In this document: positions 1 through 8,783 of the stretch, piece by piece
How the letters are laid out: each line of letters starts with the position of its first letter
Position numbering within the stretch: position 1 is the stretch's first letter
NCBI RefSeq assembly: GCF_900110505.1
Contig: NZ_FODZ01000001.1
Coordinates: 462,216 to 526,215 of the forward strand
DNA length: 64,000 nucleotides
Direction: 5' to 3'
Origin: Luteibacter sp. UNC138MFCol5.1
Lineage (GTDB): Bacteria; Pseudomonadota; Gammaproteobacteria; Xanthomonadales; Rhodanobacteraceae
Made by a program: the position numbers and the translations under genes
Notes under the pieces: generated by a model
Database searches by the model: none
What the model was told of the DNA's origin: nothing
Seen by the model: only the letters and a program-made list of their open reading frames with translations

Positions 1-6
1 AAGGCT

Positions 7-65
7 GTCGCGGCCAGGTCCGCTCCCACCACCGCGGCTGTTGTGGGAGCGGACCTGGCCGCGAC
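7..65. repeat. GTGGGAGCGG-type palindromic repeat (REP-like)
   Basis: Two perfect 23-bp arms (7-29 and 43-65) are reverse complements separated by 13 bases. Each arm reads GTGGGAGCGG...GGCCGCGAC in one orientation. The unit recurs with one difference at 8683-8705, and a related palindrome occurs at 25847-25912, so this is a dispersed intergenic repeat. It lies just past the 3' end of ada and could fold as a hairpin in ada mRNA. A role in termination is inference. Confidence 0.8.
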
Positions 66-83
66 GGCTCTTCGCGAGAGCGC

Positions 84-1133
84 TCAAGCGAACCTTCGTT
101 CGTGCCGCAACAACCAGTCCTTCCGCCACAGCCCACCGCCATAGCCGGTCAGCGACCCGTCCGCACCGATCACCCGGTGGCAGGGGATCACGATCGCCAG
201 CTGGTTCGCACCGTTCGCGCGAGCGACGGCACGCACCGCCGTGTGCCGCCCCGCGGCGGCCGCGATCTGCGCATAGCTGCGCGTGGTGCCGGGCGGAATG
301 GCGACGAGCTCGTCCCAGACGGCCTTCGTGAAAGCCGATCCGTGCAGGGTCAGCGGTGTCTCGAAGCGGCATCGGGTTCCTCCGAAGTACTCGCGAAGTT
401 CGGCCTCGATGGCATCGATCGCCGGCGTCCGGCCGAAGGTGACCGTGGACCGGGTGGCCGTGCGCAGGCGCTTGAGCTCGGTCGGCAACGCGGTGCGATC
501 GAAGAACTCGAGCAGATGGATCGAGCGCTCGTCGCCCACGGCGAGCATGCTGCCGATGGGGGTCTCGATCCAGTCGGCCTTGAGCCATTCGCGCCCGCGA
601 AGGTCAGCCGGGCAGTCGCCGAGCAGGCGCACGATCGCGTCGCGGAATCCGCTACCGGAGTCGTAACCCGCGGCGTGCTGGGCGTCGATCACCGACGCAC
701 CCGCGACGACGCGTTCCATGCCCCGGCCGGCGCGCCGTAGACGGGCCATGTCCAGGAACGTCAGCCCGAGGTGGCGCTTGAAGGCGCGGCGGACGGTCGA
801 CGGGTCGTAGCCGAGTCGCACCAGGTCGTCTTCCGACCAGACCCGTTCGGGCTCGTCTTCCAGCGCGCGAAGCAGGGCCGACACGAGGGGTTCGCGCTGG
901 CCCACCGGATCCAGCGGCCGGCAGCGGAGGCAGGGGCGGAACCCCGCCTCGAAACATGCCGCCACCGAATCGAAGAACCGGGTGTTCTCCAGCAGCGGCT
1001 TGCGGGCCGCGCAGGTCAGGCGGCAGAAGACGCCGGTACTCGTGACGCCCACGAAGACGTGGCCATCATAGGCCGGGTCGCGGTCGAGGAGGGCCCGGTA
1101 GAGCGTGTCGCGGTCGGGTAGGTCGAAAAGCAT
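84..1133 (-). CDS. ada: Bifunctional DNA alkylation regulator/O6-methylguanine-DNA methyltransferase Ada
   Basis: Ada repairs methylphosphotriesters and O6-methylguanine by irreversible transfer of the methyl group to its own cysteines, and when methylated activates the adaptive response. The 349-residue protein has the full three-part layout: an N-terminal zinc domain with ligands at C37, C41, C68 and C71; an AraC-type helix-turn-helix at roughly residues 80-170; and a C-terminal methyltransferase domain with PCHRVIG, acceptor C318. The ATG at 1133 is preferred over an in-frame TTG two codons earlier. It stands alone; a GTGGGAGCGG-type palindrome lies just beyond its stop codon. Length and domain order are normal for the family. 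Confidence 0.95.
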   Translation of the reverse strand: MLFDLPDRDTLYRALLDRDPAYDGHVFVGVTSTGVFCRLTCAARKPLLENTRFFDSVAACFEAGFRPCLRCRPLDPVGQREPLVSALLRALEDEPERVWSEDDLVRLGYDPSTVRRAFKRHLGLTFLDMARLRRAGRGMERVVAGASVIDAQHAAGYDSGSGFRDAIVRLLGDCPADLRGREWLKADWIETPIGSMLAVGDERSIHLLEFFDRTALPTELKRLRTATRSTVTFGRTPAIDAIEAELREYFGGTRCRFETPLTLHGSAFTKAVWDELVAIPPGTTRSYAQIAAAAGRHTAVRAVARANGANQLAIVIPCHRVIGADGSLTGYGGGLWRKDWLLRHERRFA

Positions 1134-1201
1134 GGCCAAAGGGTACGCCGGCGGGCCGGCGCTCGCCGCCGCGAATCGGGCGGCGATTTACCGGGGCTGG
1201 C

Positions 1202-2548
1202 TCAGGCCTTGTTGCGGTCCGTCTCGAACGCCTTGTTGATGCGCAGGGCGAGCAGGGTGCAGGCCACGCCCGAGAGCAGGTACACGCTGACCGCGCCGAG
1301 GCCGAAGCGCATCGACAGGCCGAGGGCCACCAGCGGGGCGAAGGCCGCGCCGATGAGCCAGGCGAAGTCGGACGTCAGGGCCGCGCCGGTGTAACGGAAG
1401 CGGCGCGAGAAGTTCGCCGTGACGGTGCCCGCGGCCTGGCCGTAAGAGAGGCCGAGCAGGGCGAAGCCGATGATCAGGAAGGCGTCCTGGGCGATCCGGC
1501 CGCCGCCGAGCAGCCACGGCGAGGCGATCGCGAACAGACCGATCAGCACCGCCATGGTGCCCAGCGTGTTGCGACGGCCCACCTTGTCGGCGATGACGCC
1601 CGAGGCCACGGTGGCGAGGATCGCGACGAGGGCGCCGACGATCTGGACGGTCAGGACGCTGTCGACCTCCTGCGTCTGGTGCACCGTGATCCACGACAGC
1701 GGGAAGATCGTCACGATGTGGAACAGGGCGTAGCTGGCCAGGGCGGCGAACGCGCCGATGAATAGGTTGTAGCCCTGTGCGCGGAACATCTCGATGATGC
1801 CGATCGGCTCCAGCTGGCCCTCTTCGAGCAGCTGGGTGTATTCCTCGGTCACCACCAGGCGCAGGCGGGCGAACAGCGCCACCACGTTGATCGCGAAGGC
1901 CACGAAGAACGGATAGCGCCAGCCCCAGCCGAGGAAGTCCTCGCGGGAGAGCTGCGTGTTGAGGAACAGGAACAGCGAGGCGGCGATCAGGAAGCCGGTC
2001 GGGGCGCCCAGCTGGCCGAGCATCGCGTACCAGCCGCGGCGCTCCTTCGGGGCGTTGAGGGAGAGCAGCGACGGCAGGCCGTCCCAGGATCCGCCCAGCG
2101 CAATGCCCTGCAAGAACCGCAGTACGGCAAGAACCACAATGACCGCGTAGCCGTTGGTCGTGTTCGCCGGCAGGAAGGCGATGCAGACGGTGGAGGTGCC
2201 CAGCAGGAACAGGGCGGCGGTCAGCTTCGTGCCGCGGCTCCAGTTGCGCTGGATCGCCATGAACAGCGTCGTGCCGATCGGGCGGGCGATGAAGGCGAAC
2301 GAGAAGATCGCGAAGGCCAGCAGGATGCCATCCAGCTGGCTCAGGAATGGAAAGAACACCGACGGGAACACGAGGACGGACGCGATGCCGTACGTGAAGA
2401 AGTCGAAGTACTCCGAGGCACGGCCGATGACGACGCCGACGGCGATCTCACCGGGGGCGACGGCCGCGTGGCTGGTCTGGTGCTGGCGGCGGACGTCGTG
2501 TTCGGCGCCTTCCGCGGCATTGTGATGGGCGTGTGAAATGCTCGACAT
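1202..2548 (-). CDS. MFS transporter, metabolite:H+ symporter type
   Basis: An inner-membrane secondary transporter of 448 residues with about twelve hydrophobic segments. The loop motif VIADKVGRRNTLG resembles the GxxxD(R/K)xGRR signature, and the N-terminal GVVIGRASEYFDFFTYG is typical of the metabolite:H+ symporter (MHS) branch that includes shikimate, proline/betaine and dicarboxylate carriers. The substrate cannot be told from sequence. The start is taken at the ATG at 2548 (MSSISHAHHN); a 26-codon upstream extension is rich in Ser/Pro and looks non-coding. It is divergent from cyoA with 142 bases between, so the two may share regulation. Confidence 0.85.
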   Translation of the reverse strand: MSSISHAHHNAAEGAEHDVRRQHQTSHAAVAPGEIAVGVVIGRASEYFDFFTYGIASVLVFPSVFFPFLSQLDGILLAFAIFSFAFIARPIGTTLFMAIQRNWSRGTKLTAALFLLGTSTVCIAFLPANTTNGYAVIVVLAVLRFLQGIALGGSWDGLPSLLSLNAPKERRGWYAMLGQLGAPTGFLIAASLFLFLNTQLSREDFLGWGWRYPFFVAFAINVVALFARLRLVVTEEYTQLLEEGQLEPIGIIEMFRAQGYNLFIGAFAALASYALFHIVTIFPLSWITVHQTQEVDSVLTVQIVGALVAILATVASGVIADKVGRRNTLGTMAVLIGLFAIASPWLLGGGRIAQDAFLIIGFALLGLSYGQAAGTVTANFSRRFRYTGAALTSDFAWLIGAAFAPLVALGLSMRFGLGAVSVYLLSGVACTLLALRINKAFETDRNKA

Positions 2549-2616
2549 CGGATTCGGCCCGCTCGGGGAGGTGGATGGCAGGATAGCGAAGGATCGCACT
2601 ACTCGGCTTGTAGAGC

Positions 2617-2637
2617 CATGGGACAAAGTGTCCTATG
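2617..2637. promoter_or_regulatory. Inverted repeat upstream of cyoA (candidate operator)
   Basis: The 9-base arms CATGGGACA and TGTCCTATG flank a 3-base spacer and differ from perfect dyad symmetry at one position. It sits in the short divergent region between the MFS transporter and cyoA, 53 bases before the cyoA start. It does not match the FNR/ANR consensus TTGAT-N4-ATCAA. Function as a protein-binding site is inference. Confidence 0.4.
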
Positions 2638-2690
2638 GTGAGCGCAGGCGGATCGGCGTATTTTTTCGTGTCCCCACGGTTGCCTCCATC

Positions 2691-3764
2691 ATGCGAATGT
2701 CCATGAAGATGTTGCGCGGATTGCTGATCCCCGCCCTCGCCCTGCTGCTTTCGGGCTGCGATGCCGTGCTTTTCTCGCCGTCCGGCGACATCGCCCGGCA
2801 GCAGCGCGACCTGATCATCATTTCCGTGGTCCTGATGCTGCTCATCGTGGTCCCCGTGATCGTGATGATCCTGCACTTCGCCTGGAAGTACCGTGAGTCG
2901 AACAAGGCCGCCAGCGCCGAGTACGCCCCGGACTGGAACCATTCCACGGTGCTGGAACTGCTGATCTGGGCCGCCCCGCTGCTCATCATCATCGCCCTGG
3001 GCGCCATCACCTGGACCAGCACCCACAAGCTCGACCCGTACCGCCCGCTCGACCAGGTGTCGCAGGGCCGTCCGCTGGTCGCCGGCGTGAAGCCGCTGCG
3101 CGTCGACGTCGTGGCGCTGGACTGGAAGTGGCTGTTCCTCTACCCGGAGCAGGGCATCGCCACCGTCAACGAAGTGGCCGCCCCGGTCGACCGCCCGATC
3201 GAATTCCACATCACCGCCTCCACGGTGATGAACGCGTTCTTCGTGCCGTCCCTGGCCGGCATGATCTACGCCATGCCGGGCATGGAGACGCAGCTCAACG
3301 CCGTGATGAACAAAACCGGCGATTTCGAAGGCATTTCGGCCAATTACAGCGGTGCCGGCTTCTCGGACATGCGCTTCCGCTTCCACAGCCTGTCCGAAGG
3401 CGACTTCGACGCCTGGGTGGCCAAGGCCAAGGCCAGCGCCGATGAGCTCGGCCGCGAGGACTACCTGAAGCTCGAACAGCCGAGCGAGAAGGAGCCGGTC
3501 CATTACTACGGCAGCGTCGCCCCGGGCCTGTACAACGCCATCCTCAACCGCTGCGTCGAATCCAACCGCATGTGCGCCAACGACATGATGGCGCTGGATG
3601 CCCGCGGCGGGCAGGGCGTGGTGGGCGCGTACAACGTCACCTCGCTCGATGCCGCGACCCGTGCGCGCGTCGGCCTGGCGGACGACGACCGTCGCTACGT
3701 GGGCGCCCTGTGCGTCGCGAGCAACGGCGGCCAGCCGATGACCCCTGCCGGACGTCCGCTCTAA
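2691..3764 (+). CDS. cyoA: Cytochrome bo3 ubiquinol oxidase subunit II
   Basis: Subunit II of the proton-pumping quinol oxidase, anchored in the inner membrane with a periplasmic cupredoxin-like domain that lacks the CuA site. The 357-residue protein has a lipoprotein signal ending in LLLSGC (lipidated Cys23), two transmembrane helices at about 38-62 and 85-106, then the globular domain. The ATG at 2691 gives a proper lipoprotein signal; a longer frame reaching back to 2538 overlaps the divergent MFS start and looks spurious. It is first in the operon cyoABCD-SURF1. No cyoE (heme O synthase) is present in this window. Confidence 0.95.
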   Translation: MRMSMKMLRGLLIPALALLLSGCDAVLFSPSGDIARQQRDLIIISVVLMLLIVVPVIVMILHFAWKYRESNKAASAEYAPDWNHSTVLELLIWAAPLLIIIALGAITWTSTHKLDPYRPLDQVSQGRPLVAGVKPLRVDVVALDWKWLFLYPEQGIATVNEVAAPVDRPIEFHITASTVMNAFFVPSLAGMIYAMPGMETQLNAVMNKTGDFEGISANYSGAGFSDMRFRFHSLSEGDFDAWVAKAKASADELGREDYLKLEQPSEKEPVHYYGSVAPGLYNAILNRCVESNRMCANDMMALDARGGQGVVGAYNVTSLDAATRARVGLADDDRRYVGALCVASNGGQPMTPAGRPL

Positions 3765-3809
3765 GAGCGCGGCGCCTTCCAAGTATTCAAGCCTTTGCCG
3801 AGTCCGGTA

Positions 3810-5810
3810 ATGAACATGCCCGATCTAGCCAAACTGATCTTCGGACGCCTCACCATCGAGGCGATTCCGTACCACGAGCCGATCCTCATCGGCACCTTCA
3901 TCGCGGTGGCGATCGGCGGTATCGCCCTGCTCACCCTGATCACCCGGGCGAAGCTCTGGGGCTATCTGTGGAGCGAGTGGTTCACCAGCATCGACCACAA
4001 GAAGATCGGCATCATGTACATGGTGCTCGGCATCGTGATGCTGCTGCGCGGCTTCTCCGACGCCATCATGATGCGCGCCCAGCAGGCGATCGCCTTCAAC
4101 GGCAATCCCGGCTTCCTTCCGCCGCATCACTACGACCAGATCTTCACCGCCCACGGCGTGATCATGATCTTCTTCGTGGCGATGCCGCTGGTCACCGGCC
4201 TCATGAACTACGTGGTGCCGCTGCAGATCGGCGCGCGCGACGTCGCGTTCCCGTTCCTCAACAACTTCAGCTTCTGGATGACGGTCGCCGGCGCCATGCT
4301 GGTGATGGCGTCGCTGTTCGTCGGTGAGTTCGCCCGCACGGGCTGGCTGGCCTATCCGCCGCTCTCGGGCCTGGCGCAGAGTCCAGATGTCGGTGTCGAC
4401 TACTACATATGGTCGCTACAGGTGGCCGGCGTGGGAACCACCCTCTCCGGCATCAACCTGCTCGCCACCATCGTGAAGATGCGCGCGCCGGGCATGACCA
4501 TGATGAAGATGCCCGTCTTCACCTGGACCTCGCTGCTGACCAACGTGCTGATCGTCGCGGCCTTCCCGGTGCTGACGGCGGTGCTGGCGCTGCTGGCGCT
4601 CGATCGCTACGCGGGCACCAACTTCTTCACGAACGACTTCGGCGGCAACGCCATGATGTACGTGAACCTGATCTGGATCTGGGGCCACCCCGAGGTCTAC
4701 ATCCTCGTGCTGCCGGTGTTCGGCGTGTTCTCCGAGGTCGTGGCGACGTTCAGCCGCAAGCGCCTGTTCGGTTACGCGTCGATGGTCTACGCCACGGTCG
4801 TGATCGCGGTGCTGTCGTACCTCGTGTGGCTGCACCACTTCTTCACCATGGGATCCGGCGCGAGCGTCAACTCGTTCTTCGGCATCACCACGATGATCAT
4901 CTCGATCCCCACGGGCGCGAAGATCTTCAACTGGCTGTTCACGATGTACCGCGGCCGCATCAAGTTCGACGTGCCCATGCTGTGGACCGTCGGCTTCATG
5001 GTCACGTTCGTCATCGGCGGCATGACCGGCGTCATGCTGGCGGTGCCGCCGGCCGACTTCCTGCTGCACAACAGCCTGTTCCTGATCGCGCACTTCCATA
5101 ACGTCATCATCGGCGGCGTGATCTTCGGCCTGTTCGCGGGCATCAACTACTGGTTCCCGAAGGCCTTCGGCTATCGCCTCGACGAGTTCTGGGGCAAGTG
5201 CTCCTTCTGGTTCTGGCTGGTCGGTTTCTGGGTGGCCTTCACGCCGCTGTACGTCCTCGGCTTCATGGGCGTCACCCGCCGCATGAACCACTTCGAGGAT
5301 CCTTCGCTGCAGATCTGGTTCCAGATCGCCGCGTTCGGCGCGTTCCTCGTCGCCCTCGGCATCGGTTCGTTCCTGATCCAGCTGTGGGTCAGCTACAAGC
5401 GCCGCGACCAGCTGCGCGACGTTACCGGCGATCCGTGGCACGGCCGCACGCTCGAGTGGTCGACCTCGTCGCCGCCGCCCGCCTACAACTTCGCGTTCAC
5501 GCCGGTCATCCACGACAACGATGCCTGGTGGGACATGAAGGAGCGCAACGCGCGCCGTCGCCTGGAAGGCTACCTGCCGATCCACATGCCGAAGAACACG
5601 GGCGCGGGCGTGATCCTCGCCGGTATCTCGTTCGTGTTCGGCTTCGCGATGATCTGGCACATGTTCCTCGTCGCCGGTATCGCGTTCGTGGCGCTCGTCG
5701 CCACCGCGATCGGCCACACGTTCAACTACAAGCGCGATTACTACATCCCCGCCGACGTCGTGGCCCGGACCGAGGCCGCCCGCACGGAAGAGCTTGCCGC
5801 CCATGTCTGA
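3810..5810 (+). CDS. cyoB: Cytochrome bo3 ubiquinol oxidase subunit I
   Basis: The catalytic subunit, binding low-spin heme and the heme/CuB oxygen-reduction centre. It has 666 residues, the usual length, with about 15 hydrophobic segments. Diagnostic motifs are visible: WGHPEVY (CuB His and cross-linked Tyr), the LHHFF His pair, and HFHNVIIGG (heme-ligand histidines). The ATG at 3810 ([11 protein letters not shown]) is chosen over an in-frame TTG at 3795. The gene overlaps cyoC by eight bases, consistent with translational coupling. Confidence 0.96.
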   Translation: MNMPDLAKLIFGRLTIEAIPYHEPILIGTFIAVAIGGIALLTLITRAKLWGYLWSEWFTSIDHKKIGIMYMVLGIVMLLRGFSDAIMMRAQQAIAFNGNPGFLPPHHYDQIFTAHGVIMIFFVAMPLVTGLMNYVVPLQIGARDVAFPFLNNFSFWMTVAGAMLVMASLFVGEFARTGWLAYPPLSGLAQSPDVGVDYYIWSLQVAGVGTTLSGINLLATIVKMRAPGMTMMKMPVFTWTSLLTNVLIVAAFPVLTAVLALLALDRYAGTNFFTNDFGGNAMMYVNLIWIWGHPEVYILVLPVFGVFSEVVATFSRKRLFGYASMVYATVVIAVLSYLVWLHHFFTMGSGASVNSFFGITTMIISIPTGAKIFNWLFTMYRGRIKFDVPMLWTVGFMVTFVIGGMTGVMLAVPPADFLLHNSLFLIAHFHNVIIGGVIFGLFAGINYWFPKAFGYRLDEFWGKCSFWFWLVGFWVAFTPLYVLGFMGVTRRMNHFEDPSLQIWFQIAAFGAFLVALGIGSFLIQLWVSYKRRDQLRDVTGDPWHGRTLEWSTSSPPPAYNFAFTPVIHDNDAWWDMKERNARRRLEGYLPIHMPKNTGAGVILAGISFVFGFAMIWHMFLVAGIAFVALVATAIGHTFNYKRDYYIPADVVARTEAARTEELAAHV

Positions 5811-6438
5811 TATGCACGCCACGCCCTCCGCGGCCATTGCGGAACAGGACGTCGAGTTCTGGATGAAGGAAGACCACCACCCGGCCAACGGCACGTTGCT
5901 CGGGTTCTGGATCTACCTGATGAGCGACTGCCTCATCTTCGCCTGCCTGTTCGCCACCTACGGCGTGCTCGGCCGAAGCTATGCGGGCGGTCCGTCCGGC
6001 GCCGACCTCTTCGACCTGCCCCTGGTGGCGGTCAACACGACCATGCTGCTCCTGTCCTCGATCACGTACGGCTTCGCCGTGCTCGAGATGCAGAAGGACC
6101 GCAAGGGCACGATGATGGCCTGGCTCATCATCACCGGCCTCTTCGGCGCCGCGTTCCTCGGCATCGAGCTGTGGGAGTTCTCGCACCTCATCCATGAGGG
6201 CGCGGGTCCGCAGCGCAGCGCCTTCCTGTCGTCGTTCTTCACGCTCGTCGGAACGCACGGCCTGCACGTCACCTTCGGCATCATCTGGCTGATCACCCTG
6301 CTGTTCCAGGTGGGTCGCCTCGGCCTCACGCCGGCCAACAAGCGTCGCATCATGTGCCTGTCGATGTTCTGGCACTTCCTCGACGTGGTCTGGATCGGTG
6401 TCTTCACCTTCGTTTACCTGATGGGATCCCTGCCATGA
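5803..6438 (+). CDS. cyoC: Cytochrome bo3 ubiquinol oxidase subunit III
   Basis: Subunit III of the heme-copper quinol oxidase, a five-helix membrane protein that stabilises the complex. The product has 211 residues and belongs to the COX3 family (for example [17 protein letters not shown] near the start and [14 protein letters not shown] later). The start ATG at 5803 overlaps the end of cyoB; a second ATG at 5812 is possible. The stop overlaps the cyoD start as ATGA. Confidence 0.95.
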   Translation: MSDMHATPSAAIAEQDVEFWMKEDHHPANGTLLGFWIYLMSDCLIFACLFATYGVLGRSYAGGPSGADLFDLPLVAVNTTMLLLSSITYGFAVLEMQKDRKGTMMAWLIITGLFGAAFLGIELWEFSHLIHEGAGPQRSAFLSSFFTLVGTHGLHVTFGIIWLITLLFQVGRLGLTPANKRRIMCLSMFWHFLDVVWIGVFTFVYLMGSLP

Positions 6439-6845
6439 GCGCGCAGATCGATTCGCACGGCGCGCATGGCGCGCACGACGACCACCACGACGACGGCGTC
6501 GGTCACAGCACCCTGAAGGGCTACATGATGGGGTTCTTCCTCGCCGTGGTCCTGACGGCGATCCCGTTCTGGCTCGTGATGGAAAAGGTCATCCCGAATA
6601 CGCAGACGCTGGCGGTGGTGCTCCTGACCTTCGCCGCGATCCAGATCGTGGTCCACATGATCTACTTCCTGCACATGAACCCGCGGTCGGAAGGCGGCTG
6701 GAACATGCTGGCGCTGATCTTCACCCTCGTGATCGTGGTGATCACCCTGGCCGGGTCCATCTGGGTCATGTTCCATCTCAACTCGAACATGATGCCCGGC
6801 ATGTCGCACCAGATGACCGAGCAGCAGGTGAAGAACCTGCCTTGA
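6435..6845 (+). CDS. cyoD: Cytochrome bo3 ubiquinol oxidase subunit IV
   Basis: A small accessory subunit of the bo3 oxidase with three transmembrane helices (about residues 34-53, 62-82 and 95-116 of 136). It begins with an ATG overlapping the cyoC stop. The N-terminus carries a His/Asp-rich stretch ([17 protein letters not shown]) before the first helix. Histidine-rich N-termini occur in some CyoD/CtaF homologues but this one is pronounced, and metal binding is speculation. The stop overlaps the TTG start of the SURF1 gene. Confidence 0.93.
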   Translation: MSAQIDSHGAHGAHDDHHDDGVGHSTLKGYMMGFFLAVVLTAIPFWLVMEKVIPNTQTLAVVLLTFAAIQIVVHMIYFLHMNPRSEGGWNMLALIFTLVIVVITLAGSIWVMFHLNSNMMPGMSHQMTEQQVKNLP

Positions 6846-7618
6846 GCGCGGACGTCGCCACGGAGAAGAAAACGCCGCGTCCTCGCGGCGTTTTCGTTCT
6901 GGGAGCGCTATCGCTGCTTGGTGTGGCGCTGTTCGCGGGCTTCGTCGCGCTCGGTACGTGGCAGGTGCATCGCCGCGCCTGGAAGCACGACCTCGTGGCG
7001 CGCGTCGACGCGCGCGTCCATGCCGCGCCGGTCGATGCCCCGGGGCGTGCGCAGTGGCCGCGGATCACCGCGGCCGACGACGAGTACCGCCGCGTGAAGC
7101 TGACCGGCGAATTCCTGCAGGACCGCAGCGTGCGCGTCCGCGCCAGTACCGAACTCGGCATGGGCTCGTGGCTGCTGACGCCGATGCGCTTGCGCGACGG
7201 CGACGTGGTCATCGTCAATCGCGGCTTCGTGTCGCCCACCTGGTGCGGCGGCAAGGCGACATGCGCACCGGGGCCCTCGGGTGAGACGACCGTGTCGGGC
7301 CTGCTGCGCATCAGCGAGCCGAAGGGCGCCTTCCTCCAGCCGAACGATCCCGCGGCCGACCGCTGGTATTCCCGCGACGTCCCGGCGATCGCGGCGGCCA
7401 GGGGGCTGTCCGACGTGGCGCCTTACTTCGTCGATGCGGACGCGGCGTCCTCGCCGGGTCGCGGCGACGGCAACGAGGGTCCCGTCGGCGGCCTCACCGT
7501 GATCGCCTTCCCGGACAACCACCTCAGCTACGCCCTGACCTGGTACGGCCTGGCCCTGCTCACCCTGCTGGGCGCCTGGGTCGTCTGGCGCGACGAGCGG
7601 CGCAAGCGGAGCGGCTGA
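6842..7618 (+). CDS. SURF1-family oxidase assembly protein
   Basis: A SURF1/Shy1-type membrane protein that helps insert heme into heme-copper oxidases. The 258-residue product has the family layout: an N-terminal transmembrane helix (about 17-37) ending in LGTWQVHRRAWK, a periplasmic domain with RRVKLTGEF and VIVNRGFV motifs, and a C-terminal helix (about 228-248, LTWYGLALLTLLGAWVVW). The start is TTG at 6842, overlapping the cyoD stop as TTGA, which keeps the tight spacing of the operon. Its place at the end of cyoABCD supports a role in maturing this oxidase. Confidence 0.9.
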   Translation: MSADVATEKKTPRPRGVFVLGALSLLGVALFAGFVALGTWQVHRRAWKHDLVARVDARVHAAPVDAPGRAQWPRITAADDEYRRVKLTGEFLQDRSVRVRASTELGMGSWLLTPMRLRDGDVVIVNRGFVSPTWCGGKATCAPGPSGETTVSGLLRISEPKGAFLQPNDPAADRWYSRDVPAIAAARGLSDVAPYFVDADAASSPGRGDGNEGPVGGLTVIAFPDNHLSYALTWYGLALLTLLGAWVVWRDERRKRSG

Positions 7619-7699
7619 TCCTCCGCCGTTACGGCGTCCCCGGCACTGGGCCCGCTGCGCGGGATCGCCGATGCGATCGGCTCCCACCTGTCTTGCCCA

Positions 7700-7731
7700 T
7701 TTCAATTTTCCGCGCCCTGCACGTCTTAAGG
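7700..7731 (+). promoter_or_regulatory. Composite motif TTTCAATTT-N10-GCACGTCTTAAGG
   Basis: The same two blocks with identical 10-base spacing occur on the minus strand upstream of fecI (12947-12978). The second block contains CGTC, a frequent element of ECF sigma -10 boxes, so an ECF-type promoter is a reasonable inference. Here it ends three bases before the ATG at 7734, implying a very short or absent leader, or a regulatory site instead. Confidence 0.5.
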
Positions 7732-7733
7732 AC

Positions 7734-8675
7734 ATGCAGTCCCGTTACCCACACAGTGCGCCGTTCGACGACCTGCCCCACGGCTGGGCGTCGCCCCGCC
7801 AGCCGAAGGAGCGCGGCCCGCTGGCCCTCGTGATCGGCCATGCGAGGCGTCGCGCGGCATTGCGCCGGTCGCGTCCCATGCCCGAGCGCCGCCTCGCCTA
7901 CTTCCTGCGCACGCTCGCGGCGTTCAAGCGCCAGGCCGAGTGGCTGCGGCTCGTGGGCACCTCGCGTGTCATGCGGGCCGCCGCCGAGACCAATCCCCGG
8001 GTCTACGAACGCTGGCAGTCGCATTACATCTCGCGCTCGTTCGATCTCGACGTCCGCGCGCGCATGATCGAATCGCATTACCGCTTCGTCGCCCGACAGT
8101 TCCCCGAGCGGCTGAGCAACCGCATGCTCCGGGGCCACGACGTGCGGCTCGCGACGCTGCCGCTGGGCAACGGTGAGATCGCCTACCTGCATGCCCGCGC
8201 GCCGGAGCACGAGTGCACTGGCGAGCTGGGGTTGTTCCTGCTCAACGGCGACAAGGAAGTCGTGTCGTCGTGCACGGTGACCTTCGCGGGCGATCAGGGT
8301 CTGCTGATCGGTGCGATGCGCGGGTCGTGGGCCTACCTCGGCCGCAACGCGATCGCCCGTTTCACGCGCGCGACCGGCGGCCTGCGACCCCGCGACCTGC
8401 TGCTCTCGGTGGTCCGGGCGCTCGCGACGCATTACGGCATCGAGCGGGTCCGCGGCGTCTCGCGCGCCGCCCATCCGCTGGACCGCCGTACCGGCGTCAC
8501 CGCCGCGGCCTACGACCGTTTCTGGAAACGCCACGGCGGCATCATGGGGCCGGACGGCTGCTACGAGATTCCCCGTATCGACACGGCGAGCGGCCGCGCC
8601 GAGCGCGACGCGTTCCGCCGCGAAGCGTGCGACGTGGCGCTCAGGGCATTCGCAAGACAACACGCAGTGTTGTAG
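7734..8675 (+). CDS. VirK/YbjX family protein (DUF535)
   Basis: A 313-residue member of the DUF535/VirK/YbjX family, whose enterobacterial members have been linked to PhoP-regulated envelope and antimicrobial-peptide phenotypes. The biochemical function is unknown. Family-typical stretches include LRMIESHY-like (RARMIESHYRFV), GELGLFLLNGD, LYSCTVTF-like (VSSCTVTFAGD) and GIMGPDGCYEIPR near the C-terminus. The start at 7734 is preceded by AAGGA only one base away, too close for a good ribosome site, and the gene lies directly behind a motif shared with the fecI promoter. An upstream start at 7671 is possible but would place coding sequence across that motif. Confidence 0.85.
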   Translation: MQSRYPHSAPFDDLPHGWASPRQPKERGPLALVIGHARRRAALRRSRPMPERRLAYFLRTLAAFKRQAEWLRLVGTSRVMRAAAETNPRVYERWQSHYISRSFDLDVRARMIESHYRFVARQFPERLSNRMLRGHDVRLATLPLGNGEIAYLHARAPEHECTGELGLFLLNGDKEVVSSCTVTFAGDQGLLIGAMRGSWAYLGRNAIARFTRATGGLRPRDLLLSVVRALATHYGIERVRGVSRAAHPLDRRTGVTAAAYDRFWKRHGGIMGPDGCYEIPRIDTASGRAERDAFRREACDVALRAFARQHAVL

Positions 8676-8682
8676 GAGCGCC

Positions 8683-8705
8683 GTGGGAGCGGCCCTGGCC
8701 GCGAC
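8683..8705 (+). repeat. Single GTGGGAGCGG repeat unit
   Basis: A 23-base unit differing at one base (C for A at position 11) from each arm of the palindrome at 7-65. It lies between the converging DUF535 gene and the TonB-dependent receptor gene, within 108 bases of non-coding DNA, and is preceded by the shorter related string TGTAGGAGCG. Confidence 0.75.
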
Positions 8706-8783
8706 GCCTTTGGGGCCGTGAGCCACAGGACCTGAAGCTCTTCGCGAAAGTCGTCGTCCCGAAACGCACGAACGCGCCATCGA

